Below are positions 23,940-34,692 of a DNA stretch of 64,000 bases, piece after piece. Both the position numbers and the translations under genes were made by a program. Positions within the stretch are counted from its first letter, which is position 1; every line of letters begins with the position of its first letter. The stretch lies in contig NC_135358.1 in assembly GCF_051622035.1 (NCBI RefSeq), positions 7,729,001-7,793,000 of the forward strand. The letters are read 5' to 3'. Origin of the DNA: Arctopsyche grandis. Lineage: Eukaryota; Arthropoda; Insecta; Trichoptera; Hydropsychidae. The notes under the pieces are model-generated. The model was not told where the DNA came from. It saw only the letters and a list, made by a program, of their open reading frames with translations, and ran no database searches.

Positions 23940-24655
23940 TGGACACATTCGTACGTTCTGTAATATGTCCGTGACAACCGACACAGTCTATTCATATAAT
24001 ACAGCAGTACATGTCACCGAAACGTATCGAGCAGAAACGGTTTTATTTGTCCACTGTGGAAATATTCACATATAACGTGACGTCATAGTGGCGAGTGCAC
24101 GCAAACTAACGAAAGTATGTTCTGTAATATATATATGTAAGCGGATTTTGCGTTGCACTCCGCCAAAACAAGTCTGAACGTGCCGAAACGTACGCTGCTT
24201 TATAGTATGAATAGAAGTAGTCTTTTCCGTGCACTGCTATGCCGGGCTATTGACGTGCTATATGTTAGATAATATAAATAGACTTTTTATAAAACAGTAC
24301 ATATCAAGCGGAACCGGTTTTCTTTGGACACTGTGGAAATATTCACGCATTACGTGACGTCATAGTTACGAGTGCACGCGTACTAATGAAAGTGCGCATG
24401 CGCATGTGAATATTTTCTAAAACGTCATATTGTGACAATATTGGCTGACGATATGACGCAAGCTATATTGCGCCGTATCGTCACGGTGTGTAATGTATAT
24501 GTAAGCCGATTTTGCCTTGCACTCGGCCAAAATAAATCTGAACGTGCCGAAACGTATGCTACTGTATATTATGGATAGAAGTATTATTTCCCGTGTAGTG
24601 TTGTGCCGAGGTGTTGACGTGCAGTGCTGGATAATATAAACGGACCTTTAAAAGT
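23940..24655. mobile_element. Cluster of family C MITEs
   Basis: Two tandem related blocks (about 23970-24285 and 24290-24650) each run from 'acagcagtacat(g/a)tca' through 'gtggaaatattcac', 'acgtgacgtcatagt', 'ttttgc(g/c)ttgcactc', 'tctgaacgtgccgaaacgta' to 'gtagtcttttccgtgcactg'. These are the motifs of 11425-12345. The doubled arrangement suggests tandem or nested insertion. Confidence 0.6.
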
Positions 24656-24659
24656 GTTA

Positions 24660-26030
24660 GAAGGATTGAGAAGAATTGAAATATCACAGATTTGATTACT
24701 GAATTGCTTGACGATTGCAACAAATACATATGTATATAGAAGGTCATTGAAAGTCATAATATGTGTGTGTATGTTTGTTTCAAAGAATAAATATGATAAG
24801 AGAATAATCTTATTATGAAAAATAAATAAATTTAAAACAATATATGTATACATACATACATACATACTTCAAAGCGTATATACAGAAAAATACAGAAACC
24901 AGGAAAAGTCATTCAGAATTTACAAATCAATAATTTACCACTTTGTCTAATCAAATAGCACATACAAATAAATACATAGATGTTTGTTTCGTACTCTTCA
25001 AATTCCGATTTTGAAGGAATTCAAATCAAAATTAAATGAAACCATCTACCAGAAAAATGTTCTCCACATTTCGAAACGCCGAACAGTAAGACATCTTCAA
25101 GTCACGAACAATTAACACTGTTCGCACTTGTAAGAACGTATTACACGAAGGTTGTATGTATGTACGTGCATACATATGTACATTTCGAAACCGGTCATAT
25201 TTTAATGTATACAGCTTCTCAAACTGATGTACCACATCGTCGCGTGACAGTTGTCGTTGCATTTTCAATAAACACCGTATATACGTATATATTAATTGGG
25301 CCATCCCGAAAAACCATTACAGATAGAGTCGTGTATTCAAAAATATATACATACATATACAGGTTAAAACTGTACTTCTCAATTAGTACACACGTCGACT
25401 TACATATTTAATATTCGTATGATAAGCAAGTTGGCCTTTGTATGTGCACATCTACTTAACACTTTGCACACTTTTTTTTTTTGTAAATTGAACAAATAAA
25501 AACTCCAAGTCGCCATTGGTGCGTTTTACAAATGCGTATATGTATGTAAGTACCAAAAATATGTCTATAACAGTAAATTTTTAAATGTCAGCGTTTTAAA
25601 TATTCCTTACTATTATTTTTGGATGTAATTTCAATATCAGTACCACATCGATGACACATATTTTTTTCAAATATGTATTTTTTATCTCATTGATGATGTA
25701 ATTGAAGAATACACATGTTCAAACAACACATTTTTTTTGTTTTGAACAAAACTAACTTGAAGAATTTTCCATTTACATATATTTTAATTTATATCAATAT
25801 TATTTTCAATGTGGTTTATTTACCGTTTTTTTAAACATATGTTTACATTTAAAAATAAATAAAAACCTCATAATATTAAAGTGCATGTAATTTTTATTAG
25901 CAATATATTATTCACAAGACTGTGCTTTATAAATATTCAACGAAAAATCTTGTTTTTTGGAAAACGTTCAATTATAATTATTAACTACTAGTTGTTGCTC
26001 AGGTGGGTAAAAGTTCAAAAAAATAACTAA
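24660..26030. other. Intronic stretch, microsatellites only
   Basis: Contains '(catacata)n' runs (24850-24868, 25340-25360) and a (T)10 run at 25471. Short frames on both strands have no domain content. Confidence 0.4.
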
Positions 26031-26039
26031 AAAGTGAAA

Positions 26040-26135
26040 TTTTTCTAAAATATTTTATACTAGTGTTTTGCCCGATGAAATATCATCACATAGGTTATGG
26101 CATTTCAAGTTATTAAATAAAAAAAAATTAAATAA
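26040..26135. repeat. Dispersed repeat family E, copy 1
   Basis: 'tactagtgttttgcccgatg' followed by 'aaatatcatcacataggtta', an A-rich run and 'aaatgtgtcg'. A second copy in the same orientation is at 27570-27670. These look like one end of a retroelement or Helitron-like repeat, class unknown. Confidence 0.55.
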
Positions 26136-26469
26136 AATGTGTCGTATTTTTTTCAAATACCTTTTAAATATATTTATAATTCATTACTAAAATATGAAAA
26201 AAAAATGGTAAAAATACCTAACTACCTACATATGTATAAATATTATAAAACACCAATAGAAAAATTAATTAATTAAACACATTTTCAAAAAATGGCGCTA
26301 AATGTTCAGAGACTTACTAGCCTAGAGGAAACATTGGTAGCAAACAGTATATATAGAAGTTTTTTCTTTTGTCGCTATTTTCGTACATTTTGTTGGCGAA
26401 ACGACTATTATAGTACGGCGAGCGTTATCTTACACAGACACACAGAATAACGATATTATATATGTGATG

Positions 26470-26690
26470 CCTGAACCCCAGACTTCCATCCCTTAGAATG
26501 TTTATGGTCTAATTTAAAATACCACAAGATACCAAATTTGATGGTTCTGAAATGGAATCTGTAGAATCAATCATAAATATCATCTTACAGTTAATTGATA
26601 TGATTGATTGTAAAGAATTTTTTTTACAAGGTTTTTCTTATTTTAAACGTAATTTCCTCTGGAAAATAAATAATCATTGAATTTGTATCG
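26470..26690 (+). pseudogene. Tc1/mariner transposase C-terminal remnant
   Basis: The frame from about 26473 reads TPDFHPLECLWSNLK, close to the conserved 'SPDLNPIE-LW--LK' block that precedes the last catalytic acidic residue in Tc1/mariner transposases. It runs into stops after about 25 codons, and a shifted frame continues with MESVESIINIILQLID. Neither the terminal repeats nor the DDE core could be identified. Confidence 0.55.
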
Positions 26691-26699
26691 AATTGAACG

Positions 26700-27560
26700 T
26701 TCACGCATGATCAATTAAATTACAAATATCACACCTAAATCGGTAAATGCATTCGCCACATTGCACTCGAGAGGTGAAACAGAGATTTCCACGAGTCCAA
26801 CTGTGCCAACATTACGTAGAGTGACCTTCGGTTCTCGGAATCGTCGTGTGCAAAGTCAACACCAGGTGACTGGGACAGGTAAACCTGCTAATTGACTATG
26901 TGTGCGATTTGGCCTGATAAAATTACCAACCGCACATCAATCACTATAATCTGCGAACGTCGAGTTTCGTTCGGTCTCCATAGTACATTGTTGAACGCGA
27001 TCTGTGTGTATCAATCGGCACTCCATTGCACTTTTCGATGCAACGTTGCATTCGATGCCGCTCATTATGCATTAGCCTTGTACAATAATTTATTCGTCGA
27101 TTTACTTGATTAAATAATTGATTTGTTCTGCATTGTGCTTTGTTCTGTGGGACTTGGATACAAATTTTCATGGAAAATATCGTGCAGGTGTGATTGATGC
27201 ACGTCATGAAATATCAACGGCGATGATTAATAACAATCAACAACAAAAAAAAAATGCAAACGGCATTATGATACCTTCGATATGAAAGCGTTGTATAATT
27301 TTTCTGATGTTTCATTGATCTATTTTCGATTTAAGAATAACCGCGATCAATTAGTATGGCCATAAATATGGAAATATCCATGCAAATATTTAGACAAATC
27401 CCATAAAGGAACCATCAAGTGTGTAAACAATCTATGAAACCAAAGAACGATGACTAAATATTTTCCTTTATGCCTACATATATTAGTAACTCATATGCCT
27501 ATTGAATGTTTGTGTATGTTAGCCCTTTAACGTATACTTTACATGTGTATATTCGAGATG
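26700..27560. other. Intronic stretch, nothing identified
   Basis: AT-rich; a less AT-biased part at 26760-27080 has open frames of about 75-87 codons on both strands with no recognisable domain. Confidence 0.35.
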
Positions 27561-27569
27561 TTGTTATTA

Positions 27570-27670
27570 TATAAAAACTAGTTTTATGGCCGATGAAATA
27601 TCATCGCATAGGTTATGGCATATTTAAGATACATATTAATTAAAAAAAAATCAAAAGAAATGTGTCGATC
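27570..27670. repeat. Dispersed repeat family E, copy 2
   Basis: 'ctagttttatggccgatgaa' followed by 'atatcatcgcataggttatg' and an A-rich run then 'aaatgtgtcgatcc', parallel to 26040-26135. Confidence 0.55.
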
Positions 27671-28195
27671 CTGTGCTTGATCCGCACGCGGTCTTTTAAA
27701 TATATTTAATTGTTTAATATGAAAATATAATGTATATAAATAATATAAAACATCAATATAAAAGAATCTAAAGACTTTTGTATACATATTTTCATTACTC
27801 AATAATGTTTGTATACAGTTGATTAATTAGCAAATTCACAAAAGTCAAAATTATTCGATAATAGACTGTGTTTTAATGGTTCATACACATTATTTGACTT
27901 AATAAAGAAATAATTATTATGCACGTGTATAAAGACGGGTTTTTCTACTGGTAATTTACATATGTTAAATAAATAAGTCCCTGATCGAATCTGTAGCGAA
28001 AAGTTATGTCTACATATTTTACACAAATATTAAAACCACACAGTAATTGTCTTGTAATGACACAATATTTGTCTAGTAACAAGTAATTTGAATTTCAAAT
28101 TCAAAATTAAATTCATAACGACTCCAAATGTGCCCGACTACTGTACATATATAAACCAATCAATCAATCAATGTATAATCTAATAGTCATAATCA

Positions 28196-28979
28196 GGGCT
28201 GCCGAGTAATTTTAGGCCCTATGAAAAACTTAAAAAATGGATCTTATAGATATATTTTTTATGTGCGAAAAATCTATCAGAACTATTAGAAAAATATAAT
28301 ATAATAAACCTACCTACGTATATTATGTTGGTTGCTATTTTTTAGAATAGTTGAATAAGAATGTTTTTTCACATGGACACAAATAATGCGTGGATCGAAA
28401 AACAATAAGCATTTAGCATTAAATAAATACATGTATTTTTATGTAGAATAATATTGTTACGTATACTAAAATAAAGGTTAGTAAAGAGCCGCCGGTTAAG
28501 TGCAATCGGATTAAGCCGAGGCGCATCCCTGAAACCGTGCGACCGTTATAATTGGTTTCGAGGATTATCTTCCAACTAAGCGCAAGTAAGCTAAACAATG
28601 GCGTAGTAGCGGTACTCGGTCGCATTCCCGTGGAGTTCTCAGAAGTGACCGATACCATGGGGCTGAATGTCGTGGGAATACATATCCGAGTACCATAACA
28701 ATAGGTAAATAAATTAGACGTCGAAGATGTCCTGAGAGATCTACCCCTTATAAGGCGGTACTAAGGCGATATCAAGACATTCTGGACTGAGCACTGCCAG
28801 TGTGTGTATCTCCTTAATCATCAATAAATGCAGTGAAACGACTTTGGCCTTTTACTTGGATCCTCCACCCACCCCTACGCAACAATATAAAATATCAATA
28901 TCGGCCAGTCGGACACGGGGCCCCTCGAGTAGTCCGGGCCCTGAAACTTTACCCCGGCTGCCCCGCCCCCCCCCCCCTT
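28196..28979. mobile_element. Probable hAT-like element enclosing a solo LTR
   Basis: The left end 'cagggctgccgagtaatttt' followed by 'aggcccta' and the right end, read in reverse, 'ggcagccggggtaaagtttc' followed by 'agggcccgg' are similar and inverted. The right end is immediately followed by a C-run that obscures the border, and I found no convincing 8-bp duplication. An intact solo LTR lies inside. Confidence 0.4.
28455..28884. mobile_element. Solo LTR of an LTR retrotransposon
   Basis: A 430-bp unit starting TGTTACGTA and ending TACGCAACA (imperfect inverted 9-mers, TG..CA), flanked by a 4-bp duplication ATAT (28451-28454 and 28885-28888). An AATAAA signal occurs at about 28823 and a TATAAG-like box at about 28748, in the order promoter then polyadenylation site expected for a plus-strand LTR. 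No internal region or second LTR is present, so it most likely arose by LTR-LTR recombination. A 4-bp duplication fits Gypsy-like elements better than Copia. Confidence 0.75.
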
Positions 28980-29219
28980 CTCATCAGCTCTGTTCATAAT
29001 AATATGTACATATATCCACAATAGTACTCTTTTTATAATACTAAAATCTCTCGTATTATAAAGTTGCCCAATAAAACATAATTATTTTTTTTAATTGTAT
29101 AACATTAGCCCATAGTAAGTTATAAAAATGCAGTTTATGTTCATGATTCCATAAATACATATGCATTGTTATGAAATTTGAGGATTAAAGTAAGCAGTAT
29201 GCATTGATAAGCGGTGCAG

Positions 29220-29610
29220 AGCATTTACTATGCAAATCGCCCGATGCACCGGATGCATTATCGCCATTCAGTATTGGCATAGCTCATCTGTTGGTCTGTT
29301 GCAATGTATCCGGTCTGTTGCAATCTATCCGGCTCATCCGCGGTCGAAGGTTGCGGTGAACTATGCACCAAGATACGACCACTCGCGCTCACGTGCTCAT
29401 TCATCTGTGCAGCCGACGAAACCGTTGCACAATGCACTTGCACCGACACATCCAACCACCCATAATCAACACCCACTCTACCGAATGAACTCCCCATGCC
29501 GAAAATAGTTTCATACGGCAGCGAAATTGATACTAAATGAACTGAATGACCCAAATACTCCATTGCACCTGGATTGAAAACCCCCCCCGACACCTTATAA
29601 ATAACCATCA
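29220..29610. other. Unassigned sequence upstream of the RRM2 exon
   Basis: A less AT-rich patch with frames of 92 (+) and 117 (-) codons. Neither contains a domain I recognise, and neither has a matching splice partner. 'ggtctgttgcaat' is directly repeated (29293, 29313). Probably intronic repeat sequence. Confidence 0.35.
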
Positions 29611-29683
29611 TATGAACGTTTCAAATTATAATACATGTGCTATTTTTGATCTATTCTAATTGCTGTCTTTTTTATCTTTGCAG

Positions 29684-32600
29684 AAAGAAAATTATTCGTT
29701 GGTATGCTAAATAAGAAACTTGGTGAAAACGAAGTGCGAACACTATTCTCCGGACATGGATCAATTGAAGAGTGTACGGTCCTTAGAGACACTGCTGGAC
29801 AGAGTAAAGGATGCGCATTCGTAACATTCACCACTAAACAAGCTGCCTTTGCCGCCATTAAGGTCAGTTCTTATTACCATACTATTACCAATGTTTAGTG
29901 TACATACTCTATATATAAAATTTAAGCGTTCTTCAGATCTGTTTAGTATTATTAAGTGAATGTTAAATCTGAATTTAGACACTATTTCAAAACAGCAAAC
30001 AAGTCCTCTTTCGTACGATTGATAACATAATAATCAGCTCCATTATATAGTCATAGATCTTGAATAACTTTTGTAAATCTGGCTGAGGAGTCGTTAAAAA
30101 AAAACACGACTTCGACTCCGACTCCCAAAAAGCCACGACTCTACAACCGTGATTTTAATGTACATCAAGTCCATGTGTACACAATTATAAACGTTCATTG
30201 AGATAATAACAGCTATAATTATCCTTGAAACCATGGTAATATAATATACGCATATAGAAACAATCACTGGTTTTAGTGCTAATTTATATCTAATGTTTAT
30301 TTGTGGTTATCTTTATGATATTTCAAATTGTTTAACGATTTAAATATAGATTCTCAGCTAATTAATATATTCTTCTTATGCAAGTGCCTCTTCTATTGAA
30401 GGTTGATGATCAGAGTACTGATTTCAATGCCAACAATCTTGTGAAATAGTAGTACTAAGTCAATTCCATCCTGTATAATATACGGTTCTTTATTTATTAG
30501 ACTTCTCTTCTATTAGACTTTTAAAGAAATTCTGAGCTTTATACTATAGAATACTTTACCACAACTGAAATACAACATTATACTATGTCACATACTATTT
30601 GTGTGATGTCTGTGCAAAGGATTTGATTATTTTTATACACATACATATGTATCATATATATCTTACTTTAATATGGTATATAAAACCTGCACATCCACAA
30701 AAATAAAAAGCAAAATTTCCAACTAGAACTTTAATTAAACTAAATCAGATATATTGGGAAAGTAAATGCTAAAGCTTTTAATGCATACCTCTTTGTGTTG
30801 ATTGATTCTTATTCTCTAAGTCCAGTTAGTTTTTTTAATATTCACCAACTTTACTAACTACATATTATTATAATAAGTGTATTTAATTAAATTATACACG
30901 TGAGGATTCGATAATGTGAGCTGTAATTAATGTAAAGTGGTCAATTCCAGGCGTTGCATCACAGTCAAACTATGGAAGGTTGTTCGGCCCCGCTAGTGGT
31001 AAAATTCGCCGACACCCAAAAAGAAAAGGACCAGAAACGGATGCAACAACTGCAAGCCAGTCTTTGGGGGCTGTCAGGAGGCCTCGCAGGAGCTGCAGCA
31101 GCATCAACGCCCCCTGCAGCCCCAACCTACCTACCCGCTGAAGCTGCCGTCTCGCCGGCTGCAAGCTTGCAACTCCTACAGCAGCTTCAAGCTGTCGGCT
31201 TGCACCATCACCTCTTACAAGGTACACCCCCCTCTAGAAATCCAGGCTTATCCCACCGCGCTATGTACATACTGAAAATTAAATGTGTTCTGTATTTTTG
31301 TCCCAGTTCACATATTACATATGTGTATGTAGTGACTAATTTCATCCTTAACATTGTTGTCTCATTTGTTGTCTGTGTGTTGTGTAGGACTCGGTGCACA
31401 GACTGCGGACACCGCTAGTTTATTAGCGCCAATGTCAATGCAAAATTTAGTAACGTTAGCTGCCATGGCTCAGCCTCAGATCACGGCTGCATCACAAGCA
31501 CCAGCACAACTGGCCACTCCTGCCACGTCATTATGTGAGTTCTCCTTGATTATGGAATATATTGTATACGTTGGTTTTGAAATAATTCGAAAATATATAT
31601 ATATATATATATATTAAACATAATAAATATATACACAACTCTGCTACTGTGAAAATATGTATATAGTAAAATTTAAAATTATCCAAACATGTTTAAAGCT
31701 ATTTAATTTAGAATGCATATTCTATTTTTGACTCAAATTTTATATCTTGCACTTTCACGGTTTAAAAATTCAAAAATGAAAATACTTCACAAAGACTTTG
31801 ATAAAAATTGATAATATTTTAAATTACCATTATGTGAAAATATTGATTAGTTTTAGTATAATTGTTATAGAATTTTCAAAAAACCATTATTTTCTTCTCT
31901 AGGTCTTCTCGGGAAGACAAATCTTACAGGTAAAATGAAGTTATCTTCTCGCTGTGACAAAACCTGCTTTAAGTTTTTACTAATTTTATACTACTCTGTA
32001 AAAGCTAATCATTGTTGTTTTTATTTTTTTTTTTTGTGTAATTTTTCATTTTATTTGTATAAATACTGCATTATTTTATGATTAACCCAAAAATTATGAA
32101 TTTGTTCATTTATTGGACATTTATATTGTGAAATTCCGTTTGTTTGTTTTACAATGTGATTTTTAATATAATTTGTAAAAGCATGATTTATTATGAAATG
32201 GCTTTGCTAATATTAATACTTTTCGTTTATGTATTATATCCAAATATTTTTTTACTTAATTGATTCGTCTGGCATGAGTTATATACAAAGAGTAGTGTCG
32301 AAAACGAATTTGCTTTTGAAAATTGGTATATTTGAAAGATACAGATTTAATTTGCATATTTTAACATGAATATTCTTATTTTAGGGTCTACAGCTGACAC
32401 ATTATCGTCAGCTTATGCGGCACAATTTGGCACAAGTGCTTTTGCCGCATCTCCTTTAGGCACTGCATCCACAATAAATGCAGCAGCAGGCAAACAAATT
32501 GAAGGTGATCTTAAAAAATATATGCATATATTTAATAACCAATATATAAGACATCAGAAACAATATGTAATATCTAATCAACAATTTTCCAAAGGCGTTC

Positions 32601-33547
32601 AAATCAATTAATATTTTTTTTTCCATAGATACATATGTTTATTTTAGTATTTTTTAATGAATTATTATACATATTGTCTTTGCTAATGTATGAATTGACT
32701 TTAGTGTAATGTGTACACATGAAATATTATACTAGCGTCGATCAACATATTCATATGTTATAAAGTTGGCAAAAGTATTACAATACCCAATGTGTATTGT
32801 AAGAATATATTGTTAAAAACAATTTATAATGTTTGTTTTTTAAACAATTGCCTATGATATATATGTATATACATATACAGTGGTGTTATCCAATTTATGT
32901 ACCAAAAATAGTTCTTACAATTGATTCCAGCTACAAAAAAAAATTTCCAAGCATGCATTACATTTTTTCAAACATTATTATAATATATCTAAATATTCCT
33001 GACACCCTAATTTTTTTGCCGATAATGCTTAATGACTTTCTCGTTGGGTCTTATTTATCATAAATCAGTCATTAGGATTGTATAGAAATGGCTAGAAGCC
33101 TTTGGATAATCACTGAATGACCACTGTATTTAATATATCACTTTATTAGAAACGTATTGTCTATGAAATTGATGTCAATGAATGTTTAATATTTTGCCAA
33201 TTTAATAACATTAACCATTTGTATAAAGAAAATCTTTCAAAGAGTATGTTATTGTTCAAGCTAACGGTTTCTCAGGACCAGAAGGAGGCAATCTGTTCAT
33301 CTACCACCTGCCGCAGGAGTTCAACGACACCGATCTGGCGTCGACGTTTGTGCCGTTTGGTCATGTGATCTCAGCCAAGGTGTTTATAGACAAACAGACC
33401 AACCTTTCCAAGTGTTTTGGCTTTGTGTCATACGATAACGCCGCATCGGCCCAGTCCGCCATACAGGCCATGAACGGCTTCCAAATAGGTACTAAGAGAC
33501 TTAAAGTGCAACTGAAAAGATCGAAAGAAGCGTCACGGCCTTATTAG
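29684..33547 (+). CDS. CELF: CELF/Bruno family RNA-binding protein, RRM2 to stop
   Basis: Six exons: 29684-29862, 30951-31221, 31388-31534, 31903-31929, 32385-32504, 33276-33547 (stop TAG). All junctions are GT-AG and in phase. RRM2 starts ERKLFVGML (RNP2) and has KGCAFVTF (RNP1), followed by [20 protein letters not shown], the CELF1/2-type signature. An alanine/glutamine-rich linker follows ([25 protein letters not shown]). RRM3 has LFIYHL and KCFGFVSY and ends [19 protein letters not shown], nearly the vertebrate CELF1/2 C-terminus. The family regulates alternative splicing, mRNA stability and translation through GU-rich elements. It resembles arrest/bruno-1 or bruno-2 more than the CELF3-6/bruno-3 branch; I cannot choose between them. 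RRM1 is not seen in the window. Joined to the 13265 exon the product would be 390 residues (381 without the 27-nt exon). Confidence 0.93.
31903..31929 (+). CDS. CELF: 27-nt in-frame CELF microexon
   Basis: Flanked by a pyrimidine-rich acceptor (ttcttctctag) and a gtaaaa donor. It has the same phase (1) on both sides, so it can be included or skipped without a frame change. Inclusion inserts a short peptide ([10 protein letters not shown] across the junctions) into the linker before TADTLSSAY; skipping joins the neighbours through a TGG codon. I have no homologue to compare, so real use is inferred only from splice signals and length divisible by three. Confidence 0.5.
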
Positions 33548-34692
33548 CATTAACTTAACATTCGAGTGATGCGATCGTTGATGTGTATTTAAACTTCTTC
33601 AATGGCAGTGTTACTCCTTTGGACATGATAACATGAACTTGTGCACCTTTTTGACCACTTTATATTTATTAAGTGAATTTCTATTTTTGTTCCCCCAACC
33701 CCTATTTACTTTCAATGTACGTTACTTTCCTACTTTTTCTTTTTGTTGAAAGAAATGTAACATTTTTTTTTAGTTTACTTGCATGTTGGAAAATATCAAA
33801 GGTTCATTTATATGTAACGGGTATGACTTTGCCGTACTCGTCAGTGTTTTACTTTAACTGTTTCGATTGTTTTTTTTTCAAAGCTATCTATTTTCGTAGC
33901 TTTTTTATGGTACTTCGATGTTAAGTCGACAACTTCTTTTATATAATTTATTAGATAAATACTTTGATGACTGTGAACGGGCCAGTTTTAAACACTAGGT
34001 CATAAATATGGGTCCTCGGCTAAATTCGAGTGAGGTGTGGTAGTTTTTCTCACGCATTAGTGTGATTATATATGCCATAGTGGATATATAAATGTATGCA
34101 GCACTTTTGAGGTCCCAAATAAGAAGCTGAACATTTAGCCGTAGGTCGAGCCCTTCATACCAAAGCTTATGAAAGTGTGCACTCTGAAAAAAATATGTGT
34201 AAACAAACCTCAACTTACAAAAATTTCATTTCGATGTCAGAGGCACATTTTTTTGTTGGTCTGAGTTTTATGTAGATAATTATCAACATCTTACCAGAAA
34301 ATTTTATACACACACCCACACACTTTGTTATTGTAAATGTAAATACATGTCGAAAGTTAATTATGTCTTTTATTTATTCATTTTGAAACATATTCCCTTC
34401 CTTACTCAAACACAATGTGATAATACAATATAAAGAAAACGATCAATTTGAAAAACAAACTTTATTTGAAGTGAAATAATAAAGAAATTTTGTAAGAATT
34501 ACACTAACAAACATCACAGAACAACATGAGGAAACTATTCCATTCAAGAATTATACAAATAAATTACTAATAAAACTTCTATGGAGACAATTTATTTCAA
34601 TTACACATACACACAATTGTTAATTAACCACCTTTATTAATCCTTCTCCCTTTCTGACAGTTAAAATAATTATTGTTGTATTTAAATTCAAT
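33548..34692. other. Convergent 3' intergenic region between CELF and ERLEC1
   Basis: Holds the 3' UTRs of both genes. Candidate poly(A) signals for CELF are weak; an AATAAA lies at 34477, near the ERLEC1 side. The T-rich stretch 33750-33900 is open in one frame but has no coding features. No repeat family recognised. Confidence 0.4.

Noticed and set aside
28802-29024. Proline-rich frames 'PPPTPTQQ…'
   Set aside because: Made by a C-run and the end of a solo LTR.
29230-29611. 92- and 117-codon overlapping frames upstream of the RRM2 exon
   Set aside because: No recognisable domain on either strand and no phase-compatible splice sites joining them to CELF.
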